Source: JANYCO01 sp031416415
GTDB lineage: Bacteria; Bacteroidota; Bacteroidia; Cytophagales; Cytophagaceae
DNA: 5,433 nt
Assembly (NCBI GenBank): GCA_031416415.1
Contig: JANOTP010000117.1
Location: 1 to 5,433 of the forward strand
Reading direction: 5' to 3'
In this document: positions 1-5,391 of the stretch, in pieces
Layout of the letters: every line of letters begins with the position of its first letter
Position numbering within the stretch: position 1 is the first letter of the stretch
Translations under genes and position numbers: made by a program
The notes under the pieces: generated by a model
What the model was told of the DNA's origin: nothing
Seen by the model: the letters and a program-made list of their open reading frames with translations, nothing else
The model's database searches: none

Positions 1-1308
1 TCCAATATATTTTTCTTTTTTAGCTGGATCAGCTAACGAAATTTGCGCTGTGTAGTCGTTAAATCCTAATGATTTAAATACATACAAGACTAGATCTATA
101 ACTTTACAAAACTCTTCTTTTACTTGATCAGGACGACAGAAAATATGTGCATCGTCTTGAGTAAATCCACGTACGCGTGTAAGACCATGCAACTCGCCAC
201 TCTGTTCGTATCGGTATACCGTACCGAACTCGGCCAAACGCAGAGGGAGTTCTTTATATGATCTAGGTCTAACTTTGTATATTTCACAATGGTGAGGACA
301 GTTCATAGGCTTAAGCATAAACTCTTCGCCTTCGTTAGGAGTTTTGATAGACTGAAAAGAATCTGCACCATATTTCTCCCAATGCCCAGAAGTAACATAC
401 AATTGTTTACTACCAATATGTGGCGTCACTACTGGCTGGTATCCTGCTTTTACTTGAGCTTTTTTCAAGAAATTTTCTAAACGCTCACGCAGCATTGCAC
501 CTTTGGGAAGCCATAGTGGTAAGCCCATTCCTACTTTTTCCGAAAACGCAAACAATTCAAGTTCTTTACCTAATTTTCTATGATCACGTTTCTTTGCTTC
601 TTCAAGCATAAAAAGATATTCTTCTAACTCTTTTGCTTTTGGAAATGTAATCGCATAAATCCTTGTAAGCATTTTATTTTTCTCATCCCCTCTCCAATAA
701 GCACCAGCAATACTTAATAATTTGATTGCTTTTACAAACCCTGTATTGGGCATGTGTGGGCCACGACAGAGGTCTGTAAAATTACCTTGTTTATAAAAAG
801 TAATTTTACCATCCTCTAGACCTTCTAAAAGATCTAGTTTATATTCATCACCTTTTTCTTTAAAGTAAGCTATTGCTTCACTTTTAGAAATTTTCTCACG
901 CTGATAATCGTTTTTTTGTTTTGCCAGTTCTAGCATTTTATCTTCAATGGCTTTGAAATTTTCTTGCGAAAATTCTTTACCACCAAAATCGACATCGTAA
1001 TAAAATCCATTGTCTAAAGCAGGTCCGATTCCAAATTTAGTACCTGGGTAGAGTACCTCCAAGGCTTCTGCCATAAGGTGTGCAGAAGAATGCCAAAAAG
1101 TAGATTTTCCTTCTTTGTCATTCCATGTGAGCAATTGTACTGTAGCATCTGTTTCTATGGGACGTGAAGCATCCCATAGTTCATCGTTTACTTTTGCTGC
1201 TAACACATTTCTTGCTAGTCCTTCACTAATACTTAAAGCAATTTGCATTGACGTAATATCTTTTTGATACTCCCTCATGCTACCATCTGGTAGAGTAATT
1301 TTGATCAT
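1..1308 (-). CDS. thrS: Threonyl-tRNA synthetase, 3' end cut off by window edge
   Basis: Class II aminoacyl-tRNA synthetase that charges tRNA-Thr with threonine in the cytoplasm. The first 436 codons are present; the family is usually about 640-650 residues, so roughly the last third (motif 3 and the anticodon-binding domain) lies beyond the left edge. Translation from ATG at 1306-1308 gives an N-terminal TGS-like domain (about residues 1-60), then the editing domain with its metal-type motifs HSSAH (73-77) and CRGPH (181-185). The catalytic core follows, with motif 1 around 258-283, the zinc-ligand cysteine in MNCPHH (C337), motif 2 around TVYRYE (R366) and a second zinc ligand, H388. These sit at a constant +3 offset from the E. 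coli residues C334, R363 and H385. No Shine-Dalgarno is visible; the sequence before the ATG is A/T-rich. The reading frame is unbroken and looks fully functional. The leader carries the inverted repeat at 1329-1396. Confidence 0.98.
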   Translation of the reverse strand, partial: MIKITLPDGSMREYQKDITSMQIALSISEGLARNVLAAKVNDELWDASRPIETDATVQLLTWNDKEGKSTFWHSSAHLMAEALEVLYPGTKFGIGPALDNGFYYDVDFGGKEFSQENFKAIEDKMLELAKQKNDYQREKISKSEAIAYFKEKGDEYKLDLLEGLEDGKITFYKQGNFTDLCRGPHMPNTGFVKAIKLLSIAGAYWRGDEKNKMLTRIYAITFPKAKELEEYLFMLEEAKKRDHRKLGKELELFAFSEKVGMGLPLWLPKGAMLRERLENFLKKAQVKAGYQPVVTPHIGSKQLYVTSGHWEKYGADSFQSIKTPNEGEEFMLKPMNCPHHCEIYKVRPRSYKELPLRLAEFGTVYRYEQSGELHGLTRVRGFTQDDAHIFCRPDQVKEEFCKVIDLVLYVFKSLGFNDYTAQISLADPAKKEKYIG

Positions 1309-1328
1309 TTCTGTTATAGTTATAAGTA

Positions 1329-1396
1329 TTGAGTTGTTAGTCCTCAGTCTTGAGTAAAACTAACTACTCAATATTCACTCAGGACTAACAACTCAA
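1329..1396. repeat. Nested inverted repeat in the thrS leader, AGT/ACT words at 7-nt spacing
   Basis: The outer arms 1329-1344 and 1381-1396 are perfect 16-bp complements. After one mismatch, 3 more pairs form (1346-1348 with 1377-1379). Inside is a second 7-bp stem, 1350-1356 with 1365-1371. The 13-mer TTGAGTTGTTAGT occurs on the plus strand at 1329-1341 and on the minus strand at 1384-1396; a one-mismatch copy, TTGAGTAGTTAGT, is on the minus strand at 1359-1371. AGT begins at 1332, 1339, 1346 and 1353 on the plus strand, exactly 7 apart; ACT begins at 1377, 1384 and 1391, also 7 apart. The element lies 53 nt after the stop of the redox gene and 20 nt before the thrS start. No T-tract follows it in the minus direction, so it is not a standard intrinsic terminator. 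It may be a dispersed REP-like palindrome or a leader structure. Confidence 0.85.
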
Positions 1397-1448
1397 AATT
1401 AAATTGTGTGCGAAGATATTAAAAAGAGCTGGTAGATAAAAACAGAAT

Positions 1449-2396
1449 TTAAGGGATTGTATTCATCGCTTTATCCAACCCTTCTTGGCTAAGCGTTACA
1501 TTATCAAATTTGGCTTTTACAATCCCATCTTTTACGACCAGAATCTTAGGAACTGAACTACCAGCGATATCAAAGAATTCCTTTTCATTATATATGTAGT
1601 AAGGAAAGTCGGCTTTAGTTTCTTTTATAAATTCAGAAACCATATCATCTATACCAATAAATACAAAATAGACGTTAGGAATTGCCTTTTGTTTGTTCAA
1701 AATATATAATTTATAAGCTGCCTTTTTACAATGGGGACAATTTAAACTCATAAAAGCCAGTACATAAGAACCCTTCGTTAAATCTACTCGTTTTCCAGCT
1801 ATCGCAAAATCAGGAATTGATTTGACAGGAAATGGATAATTGACAATTTCAGTATTAGCATTAATATAGCTTTCTACATTATCGACAGGGTAAAGAATAA
1901 AAGGCAAGACAAAAGAAGTAAGTAGTACAATGGGTAGTAATATGAATAATTTATAGGTTAGCGCTCTTTTATTTAGAAACAGTAAAACTAGTACAAGAGG
2001 AATCATAGCTAGGTTTTTCAAGATGGATTCTAGAGGAGTCATTTTAATGAATGTTCCAAAACAACCACAGTTTCCTTCGTTACCGTTGTATAAAATGTCC
2101 ATCAATAAATAAATAGTAAAAAATAATAAAAGTGCTAACGTAGCATAACTAGTTAATTTCGGTTTAATGTTAAGAATTAATAATGCACCAAGAAAAAGTT
2201 CAATACCTATAATAAGCCTTGCGAAATAAGGTGCATAAGTCCAATTGGCAACGCCTAGCTCTACAAATTTAAGTTCGAATGGTTCAATAGGAATTAATTT
2301 TACTATTCCAGAAAATATAAAAATAAAACCTAATAAGTTTCTTGTAAAGACAAGTAACCAATCTGCTTTTGTATAAGAAGAAAAAAAATTACGCAT
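1449..2396 (-). CDS. MauE/DoxX-like membrane protein fused to a periplasmic thioredoxin-like domain
   Basis: A 315-residue predicted inner-membrane thiol/disulfide protein. Five hydrophobic segments lie at about residues 14-34, 58-76, 82-102, 125-141 and 149-169. The loop between helices 3 and 4 carries NCGCFG (C110, C112), a pattern typical of MauE/DoxX-type proteins. The C-terminal part (about 190-315) resembles a thioredoxin/TlpA fold, with the active-site motif CPHC (C220, C223) and a plausible cis-proline in SSVPKI (P283). The basic loops NIKPKL and NKRALTYK fit the cytoplasmic side, which puts both cysteine pairs in the periplasm. I chose ATG at 2394-2396. An upstream in-frame GTG at 2424-2426 would add 10 residues, but it lies inside the terminator hairpin of the preceding gene. 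That gene is a cysteine-rich lipoprotein 66 nt upstream, a likely functional partner. The MauE family is known for disulfide-related maturation of methylamine dehydrogenase, but no such enzyme is here. The exact substrate is unknown. Confidence 0.9.
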   Translation of the reverse strand: MRNFFSSYTKADWLLVFTRNLLGFIFIFSGIVKLIPIEPFELKFVELGVANWTYAPYFARLIIGIELFLGALLILNIKPKLTSYATLALLLFFTIYLLMDILYNGNEGNCGCFGTFIKMTPLESILKNLAMIPLVLVLLFLNKRALTYKLFILLPIVLLTSFVLPFILYPVDNVESYINANTEIVNYPFPVKSIPDFAIAGKRVDLTKGSYVLAFMSLNCPHCKKAAYKLYILNKQKAIPNVYFVFIGIDDMVSEFIKETKADFPYYIYNEKEFFDIAGSSVPKILVVKDGIVKAKFDNVTLSQEGLDKAMNTIP

Positions 2397-2413
2397 ACTA
2401 TTAATTAAAATAA

Positions 2414-2443
2414 AAAAGACGATCACATATAGGATCGTCTTTT
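2414..2443 (-). terminator. Intrinsic terminator or attenuator after the small lipoprotein gene
   Basis: An 11-bp perfect stem (2414-2424 with 2433-2443) has an 8-nt loop. In the minus direction it is followed by a T-rich run (TTTTTTATTTT, about 2407-2417, partly within the stem). It lies 19 nt beyond the lipoprotein stop codon and 17 nt before the redox-gene start. The matching A-run on the other side would also let it work in the plus direction, but no plus-strand gene approaches it. No separate promoter for the redox gene is visible downstream, so partial read-through is a reasonable guess. Confidence 0.8.
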
Positions 2444-2462
2444 AAAATAGATTATTTAAAAA

Positions 2463-2654
2463 CTATTTAGTAGAAAGTTTTCCACCTGCTGATTTGCAGT
2501 AAGATTGGAACACTTCTAATTGAAGTTTACTGCATTTAGAACCGTAATCCTCATCGCAAGTGTATTTTTCGCCATCGATAGTACAAGTGTCTTTTTTGCA
2601 AGAAGTTAGAGAGAAAACTACAAGAGCTGCAGCTACAAATAATACTTTTTTCAT
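2463..2654 (-). CDS. Small cysteine-rich lipoprotein of unknown function
   Basis: A 63-residue secreted protein, family not recognised. Residues 1-18 form a signal peptide with two lysines and a hydrophobic core, followed by the lipobox LTSC with the lipidated cysteine at C19. The mature part is about 45 residues and contains four further cysteines (C24, C33, C41, C53), enough for two disulfides. It is strongly charged and ends in a short Gly/Lys/Ser tail. Residues after C19 are KKD, only loosely like the acidic surface-export signals described for Bacteroidota lipoproteins, so surface exposure is open. The ATG at 2652-2654 fits the promoter at 2689-2720, giving a leader of roughly 30 nt. The stop is TAG. 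The next gene downstream encodes a membrane thioredoxin-like protein, which suggests that the cysteines are redox-active or need help with disulfide formation. It could equally be an unrelated small envelope lipoprotein. Confidence 0.85.
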   Translation of the reverse strand: MKKVLFVAAALVVFSLTSCKKDTCTIDGEKYTCDEDYGSKCSKLQLEVFQSYCKSAGGKLSTK

Positions 2655-2688
2655 AATTGAATGATTTTAAGTTTTGATTAATTATTCA

Positions 2689-2720
2689 CAAAGATATCGA
2701 ATATTTATAAAAAAACAAAA
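2689..2720 (-). promoter_or_regulatory. Bacteroidota-type promoter for the lipoprotein gene
   Basis: Read on the minus strand, a -33 element TTTTG (2716-2720) is followed by a 19-nt spacer and a -7 element TATCTTTG (2689-2696). This matches the established flavobacterial sigma-A consensus TTG - 17 to 23 nt - TAnnTTTG. Transcription would begin a few bases downstream, about 30 nt before the ATG at 2654. It is the clearest promoter in the window and shows that the lipoprotein/redox pair is a transcription unit separate from the Ton locus. Confidence 0.7.
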
Positions 2721-2838
2721 AACTTTGTAAATATTACATTAAAAAAATCACATTTTAAATAAAATAATATTGTGGCAACTCTTATGTTTTTTATACGTAA
2801 AACTAAGGTTTTAACTTTAATTAATACTATTAGTACAA

Positions 2839-3051
2839 TTACTCTACTTTTTTATTTTCAACGAAATACACTCTATATCCTCTAAAACAACCATAAAATA
2901 TTACCAATATTCCTAAAATTGGAGTATACGGTTGCGGAATTATTTTAGAAATTCCTTCTGGTCTGAAAATAATAGCAAGTCCTATCGCAATGTATACCAA
3001 AGACATTACTACTTTAAATACAAATAATCCTTTTTTAAATTGTTCGTTCAT
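2839..3051 (-). CDS. Small two-helix inner-membrane protein of unknown function
   Basis: A 70-residue protein of no family I recognise. It has a short charged N-terminus (NEQFKK), a first hydrophobic helix at about residues 8-28, a polar turn with PEGISKIIPQPY (31-42), a second helix at about 44-60 and a basic/acidic tail ending in ENKKVE. This is a hairpin-type inner-membrane protein with both ends probably cytoplasmic. The start is ATG at 3049-3051, preceded by an A-run and no Shine-Dalgarno. It follows the second TonB gene in the same direction but is separated from it by the terminator at 3071-3093, so it is either reached by read-through or driven by the weak promoter candidate at 3106-3139. 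Its position suggests, but does not prove, a link to the Ton machinery. It is likely real because it is an uninterrupted, well-formed two-helix protein in an otherwise very AT-rich stretch full of stops. Confidence 0.72.
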   Translation of the reverse strand: MNEQFKKGLFVFKVVMSLVYIAIGLAIIFRPEGISKIIPQPYTPILGILVIFYGCFRGYRVYFVENKKVE

Positions 3052-3060
3052 AATTTTTTT

Positions 3061-3093
3061 TCTAATAAAAAAGCGTAACTACTATCTACGCTT
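3061..3093 (-). terminator. Intrinsic terminator after the second tonB gene
   Basis: A 7-bp stem AAGCGTA/TACGCTT (3071-3077 with 3087-3093) has a 9-nt loop. In the minus direction it runs into TTTTTTATT (about 3064-3072). It lies 28 nt beyond the stop codon of the second TonB gene. The core matches that of the terminator after the first tonB gene (3988-4016), although the loop and outer stem differ. Confidence 0.7.
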
Positions 3094-3105
3094 AGTTTTG
3101 TAAGA

Positions 3106-3139
3106 CAAATGTAAAGATTTTTTAATCTATGATAACAAA
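3106..3139 (-). promoter_or_regulatory. Candidate promoter at the 3' end of the second tonB gene
   Basis: On the minus strand TTTG (3136-3139) is followed, 22 nt later, by TACATTTG (3106-3113), which fits the flavobacterial TTG / TAnnTTTG consensus near the upper spacer limit. It could drive the 70-residue membrane protein. However, its transcript would meet the terminator hairpin at 3071-3093 almost at once. The match may therefore be chance, or the hairpin may act as an attenuator. Confidence 0.33.
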
Positions 3140-3910
3140 GTTTATGGGTAATTTAATTTGTTGCTTCACTTTTCTTCCATTTATTTTAGCTGGCTTCCAA
3201 TCAGGAAATGATTTCACTACTCTTAACGCCTCTTCATCACACTCTTTTTCAATACCTTTAATACATCTAGAATTTACAACTTTCCCAGTTTTATCTATTT
3301 CAAAATAAATAAAAATTCTTCCTTGAACAGCTCTTCTTTTTGCATTTTGGGGATAATAGATATTATCACTTATAAATTTCATCATTGCCACTCTCCCACC
3401 CGGAAACTCTGCAGGTTCTTCTACCGATGCATACGGAGCTTCATCTGAATCAACATCAACTAATTTGTTATTTGCTAGTTTCTCTTCAACTATAATTTTA
3501 TTAGTTTCGTCATTTGTATTTTCAAAACCACTACTTTTATCAAGTGCATCTACAATAGGGAGTGTATCCTCCTCTATTACTTTATCTTTTATTTCTAAGA
3601 TGGAAGAACGATTCTGCTCACTTTTAACTTTCTGTGTTTTTGGCTTTGTAATCTCCTCCTTTTTCTCCGTAGATAGCTCCTCTATTTCGATTACAGGTCC
3701 CATTTCATCCTCTAATTTCTGAGGATTTGAAATAAAGGAAAAAAGTAAAATAGGCAATACTAATACTGCTGTTGCTATAACCATTGCTAGTACGAAGTTC
3801 TTAAGATAACTTTTTCTCAACTGATAAGCTCCATAAGATTTATTGCGATCTTCGAAAACTATATCGTCCATAGACGAATTATTACCCTTATTTTCATTTG
3901 TAGTATGCAT
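3122..3910 (-). CDS. tonB: Second TonB energy transducer, paralogue with non-proline linker
   Basis: A 262-residue TonB-type protein that would carry proton-motive energy from an ExbB/ExbD motor to outer-membrane TonB-dependent receptors. The cytoplasmic N-terminus carries the motif FEDRNKSYGAYQLRK (19-33), followed by one membrane anchor (about 38-60). A charged Glu/Lys-rich periplasmic linker (about 61-159) has only scattered prolines. The TonB C-terminal domain (about 160-262) shows EEPAEFPGG, YP, GRIFIYFEID, DEEALRVV and FPDWKPAKINGR. Over the last 103 residues it matches the neighbouring TonB (4040-4846) without gaps at about 80 positions, while the linkers have little in common. The start ATG at 3908-3910 is supported by alignment of both N-termini. 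It has an extra cysteine, C216, where the neighbour has Asn; C224 is shared. It lies behind the terminator at 3988-4016 and no canonical promoter is visible in the gap, so its expression is unclear. Confidence 0.95.
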   Translation of the reverse strand: MHTTNENKGNNSSMDDIVFEDRNKSYGAYQLRKSYLKNFVLAMVIATAVLVLPILLFSFISNPQKLEDEMGPVIEIEELSTEKKEEITKPKTQKVKSEQNRSSILEIKDKVIEEDTLPIVDALDKSSGFENTNDETNKIIVEEKLANNKLVDVDSDEAPYASVEEPAEFPGGRVAMMKFISDNIYYPQNAKRRAVQGRIFIYFEIDKTGKVVNSRCIKGIEKECDEEALRVVKSFPDWKPAKINGRKVKQQIKLPINFVIID

Positions 3911-3987
3911 ATATGATTTGTTTAGAGCTGAGAATAAATAAAATCACTCTTAAAACGTTTATCGATAAATCTTATTGCTAAAAAACA

Positions 3988-4016
3988 AAAAAGCGTAAGT
4001 AAAACTTACGCTTTTT
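3988..4016 (-). terminator. Strong intrinsic terminator after the first tonB gene
   Basis: A 13-bp perfect stem (3988-4000 with 4004-4016) has a 3-nt loop. In the minus direction it runs into TTTTTTGTTTTTT (about 3980-3992). It lies 23 nt beyond the tonB stop codon. It should end most exbD-tonB transcripts before the second tonB. The flanking A/T runs make it potentially bidirectional. Confidence 0.87.
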
Positions 4017-4039
4017 ATTGATAAAAGTATCCTTATTAT

Positions 4040-4846
4040 TTATTCAGGTATAACAAAGTTTATAGGCAATTTAATTTGTTGTCTAACTGCACGACCATTC
4101 ATTTTAGCAGGTTTCCAATCGGGGAAAGATCTTACCACTCTTAAGGCTTCATCATCACAATCCTTATCAATTCCTTTAAGATTTCTTGAGTTTACAACTT
4201 TACCATTTTTATCTATTTCAAAATAAATAAAAACTCTTCCTTGTATGTCTCTTCTTTCAGCACTCTTAGGATAAACAAGATTTTTACTAATAAATTTCAT
4301 CATTGCGGCCCTGCCACCAGGAAATTCGGCTGGCTCTTCTACAGCAGCATATGCTACATCGTCACCAGAATCGTCAATTACTTTATTTTCTTTTACGTCC
4401 TCTACAATCAATTCTATTGTATCGCCTTTTACATTCTCAGCTCCTATATTCTTAACGTCTTCTAACTCTTCTTGTGATGGAGGAATTACTTCTTCGATTA
4501 CGGTTTCTTTAATCTCTGGTGGAAGAAATTGAATTTGTTCTACCGCTGGAGGTGGTGGTTCTACTTTAGGTGGCTCAGGTTGAGCTTCATCGAGGGCAAC
4601 ATCTTCTACAATTACATCCGTCATTACTTCTTCTACAACCTCATCGTCTTTTTGTTTTAAGATAAAAGAGTATAAGAGCAGAAACAGTGTAAGTGCTACA
4701 GCAGATGTAATCATCGCAACCAAAAAATTCCTTACATAGCCTTTTCTTAATTGATAAGCGCCATATGTTTTATTACGATCTTCAAAAACAACATCGTCCA
4801 TCGAAGTGTTGTTCGCATAAGTAATATCTTTTGTTGTAGTGTCCAT
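4040..4846 (-). CDS. tonB: TonB energy transducer with proline-rich linker
   Basis: A 268-residue TonB-type protein that couples the inner-membrane proton motor to outer-membrane receptors for nutrients such as iron complexes or glycans. In order, it has a cytoplasmic N-terminus with FEDRNKTYGAYQLRK (21-35), one membrane anchor (about 40-63) and an acidic stretch (67-88). A proline-rich spacer follows (PEPPKVEPPPP at 90-100, more prolines at 109-110 and 122-123), then more acidic linker. The TonB C-terminal domain (about 166-268) has EEPAEFPGG, GRVFIYFEID, CDDEALRVV and FPDWKPAKMNGR. The start ATG at 4844-4846 is 8 nt after the exbD stop, so the two genes are almost certainly co-transcribed. 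A terminator follows. The length and layout are typical of Bacteroidota TonB proteins. Which receptors it serves cannot be told from this window. Confidence 0.96.
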   Translation of the reverse strand: MDTTTKDITYANNTSMDDVVFEDRNKTYGAYQLRKGYVRNFLVAMITSAVALTLFLLLYSFILKQKDDEVVEEVMTDVIVEDVALDEAQPEPPKVEPPPPAVEQIQFLPPEIKETVIEEVIPPSQEELEDVKNIGAENVKGDTIELIVEDVKENKVIDDSGDDVAYAAVEEPAEFPGGRAAMMKFISKNLVYPKSAERRDIQGRVFIYFEIDKNGKVVNSRNLKGIDKDCDDEALRVVRSFPDWKPAKMNGRAVRQQIKLPINFVIPE

Positions 4847-4854
4847 ATTAGTTC

Positions 4855-5391
4855 TTATTTAATTACCTCAGAAGCTATATGTTCGTCTTCCAATTTTACT
4901 AATTGAATATCTTGAGGCGTGATATCTATAATTGCATAGCGCTTAGTATTGGTAAGAACCATTTCATCAAGAATATCTACAATGTTTTTATATTTTGACT
5001 TGTCCATGGCTTTTATAATTACCATTAACTTATCTCCTCTTTCTTTATTTTTTTTATTTAATACATGACGTATACCTTCTGGAGAATAATCAGTAGTTGA
5101 AACCTGAGGTTTTTTAGCACCTGTATAATAGTATAATTTATCGTTTTCGCCAATGACTAGTGTTATTACATTGTCATCGTCTATTTCAAGCGTTTTAGTT
5201 TTATCCGTATTATCAGGCATGAATACCTGTTTTGCTTGAGGTTTATTAAGCGTTGTTGTAAGCATAAAGAACGTAATCAGCAAAAAGGCCAAATCCACCA
5301 TAGGTGTCATATCGACCTTGGTTGAAGATTTTTTACTTCTTACTTTTTTTCCTTTCTTACCTCCACCGCCGCCACTATCAATTTCTGCCAT
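4855..5391 (-). CDS. exbD: ExbD/TolR-family biopolymer transport protein
   Basis: A 178-residue proton-channel subunit that, with ExbB, powers TonB. A cytoplasmic N-terminus with a glycine run (7-11) and a lysine-rich stretch (12-25) leads to the single membrane helix (about 29-48). This contains the family signature VDMTPMVDLAFLLITFFML. D33 corresponds to the essential membrane aspartate of ExbD (D25 in E. coli). The remaining 130 residues form the periplasmic domain, with a conserved-looking VIIKAMDKSKYKNIVDILDEM segment near 123-144 followed by RYAIIDI. It is somewhat longer than E. coli ExbD (141 residues), as is common in Bacteroidota. The ATG at 5389-5391 is the first in frame ahead of this N-terminus. 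It is followed 8 nt later by tonB. Bacteroidota loci of this type commonly have exbB and a further exbD upstream, which would lie outside the window. TolR is the alternative name, but the adjacent tonB favours ExbD. Confidence 0.94.
   Translation of the reverse strand: MAEIDSGGGGGKKGKKVRSKKSSTKVDMTPMVDLAFLLITFFMLTTTLNKPQAKQVFMPDNTDKTKTLEIDDDNVITLVIGENDKLYYYTGAKKPQVSTTDYSPEGIRHVLNKKNKERGDKLMVIIKAMDKSKYKNIVDILDEMVLTNTKRYAIIDITPQDIQLVKLEDEHIASEVIK

Noticed and set aside
289..611. Two overlapping 63-codon plus-strand open frames
   Set aside because: They lie wholly inside thrS on the opposite strand, show no coherent domain, and have no promoter or start signal. The thrS frame here carries conserved catalytic motifs.
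1350..1371. Inner hairpin as a tRNA-Thr anticodon-arm mimic controlling thrS
   Set aside because: The 8-nt loop does not hold a bacterial Thr anticodon (GGU, UGU or CGU) and the stem is unlike the anticodon arm.
1329..1396. CRISPR array or intrinsic terminator reading of the nested repeat
   Set aside because: There are no evenly spaced long repeats with unique spacers, and no T-run follows the stem in the minus direction.
1394..1401. TAATTTTG on the minus strand as a -7 element for thrS
   Set aside because: It matches TAnnTTTG, but no TTG lies at 17-23 nt upstream, and the element runs into the right arm of the inverted repeat. The thrS promoter remains unidentified.
2397..2426. GTG start extending the MauE/DoxX protein by 10 residues
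   Set aside because: The GTG lies in the loop and stem of the terminator hairpin. The ATG at 2394-2396 gives a normal short cytoplasmic N-terminus.
2798..2813. 6-bp hairpin TAAAAC/GTTTTA after the 70-residue gene as a terminator
   Set aside because: The stem is almost all A-T and no T-tract follows on the minus strand, so it is too weak to call.
3465..3722. An 85-codon plus-strand open frame rich in Ser/Phe
   Set aside because: It is antisense to the acidic linker of the second TonB. The Ser/Phe-rich composition is what the complement of Glu/Asp/Lys codons gives.
4241..4465. A 74-codon plus-strand open frame
   Set aside because: It is antisense to the first tonB gene, with no recognisable features and no start signal.
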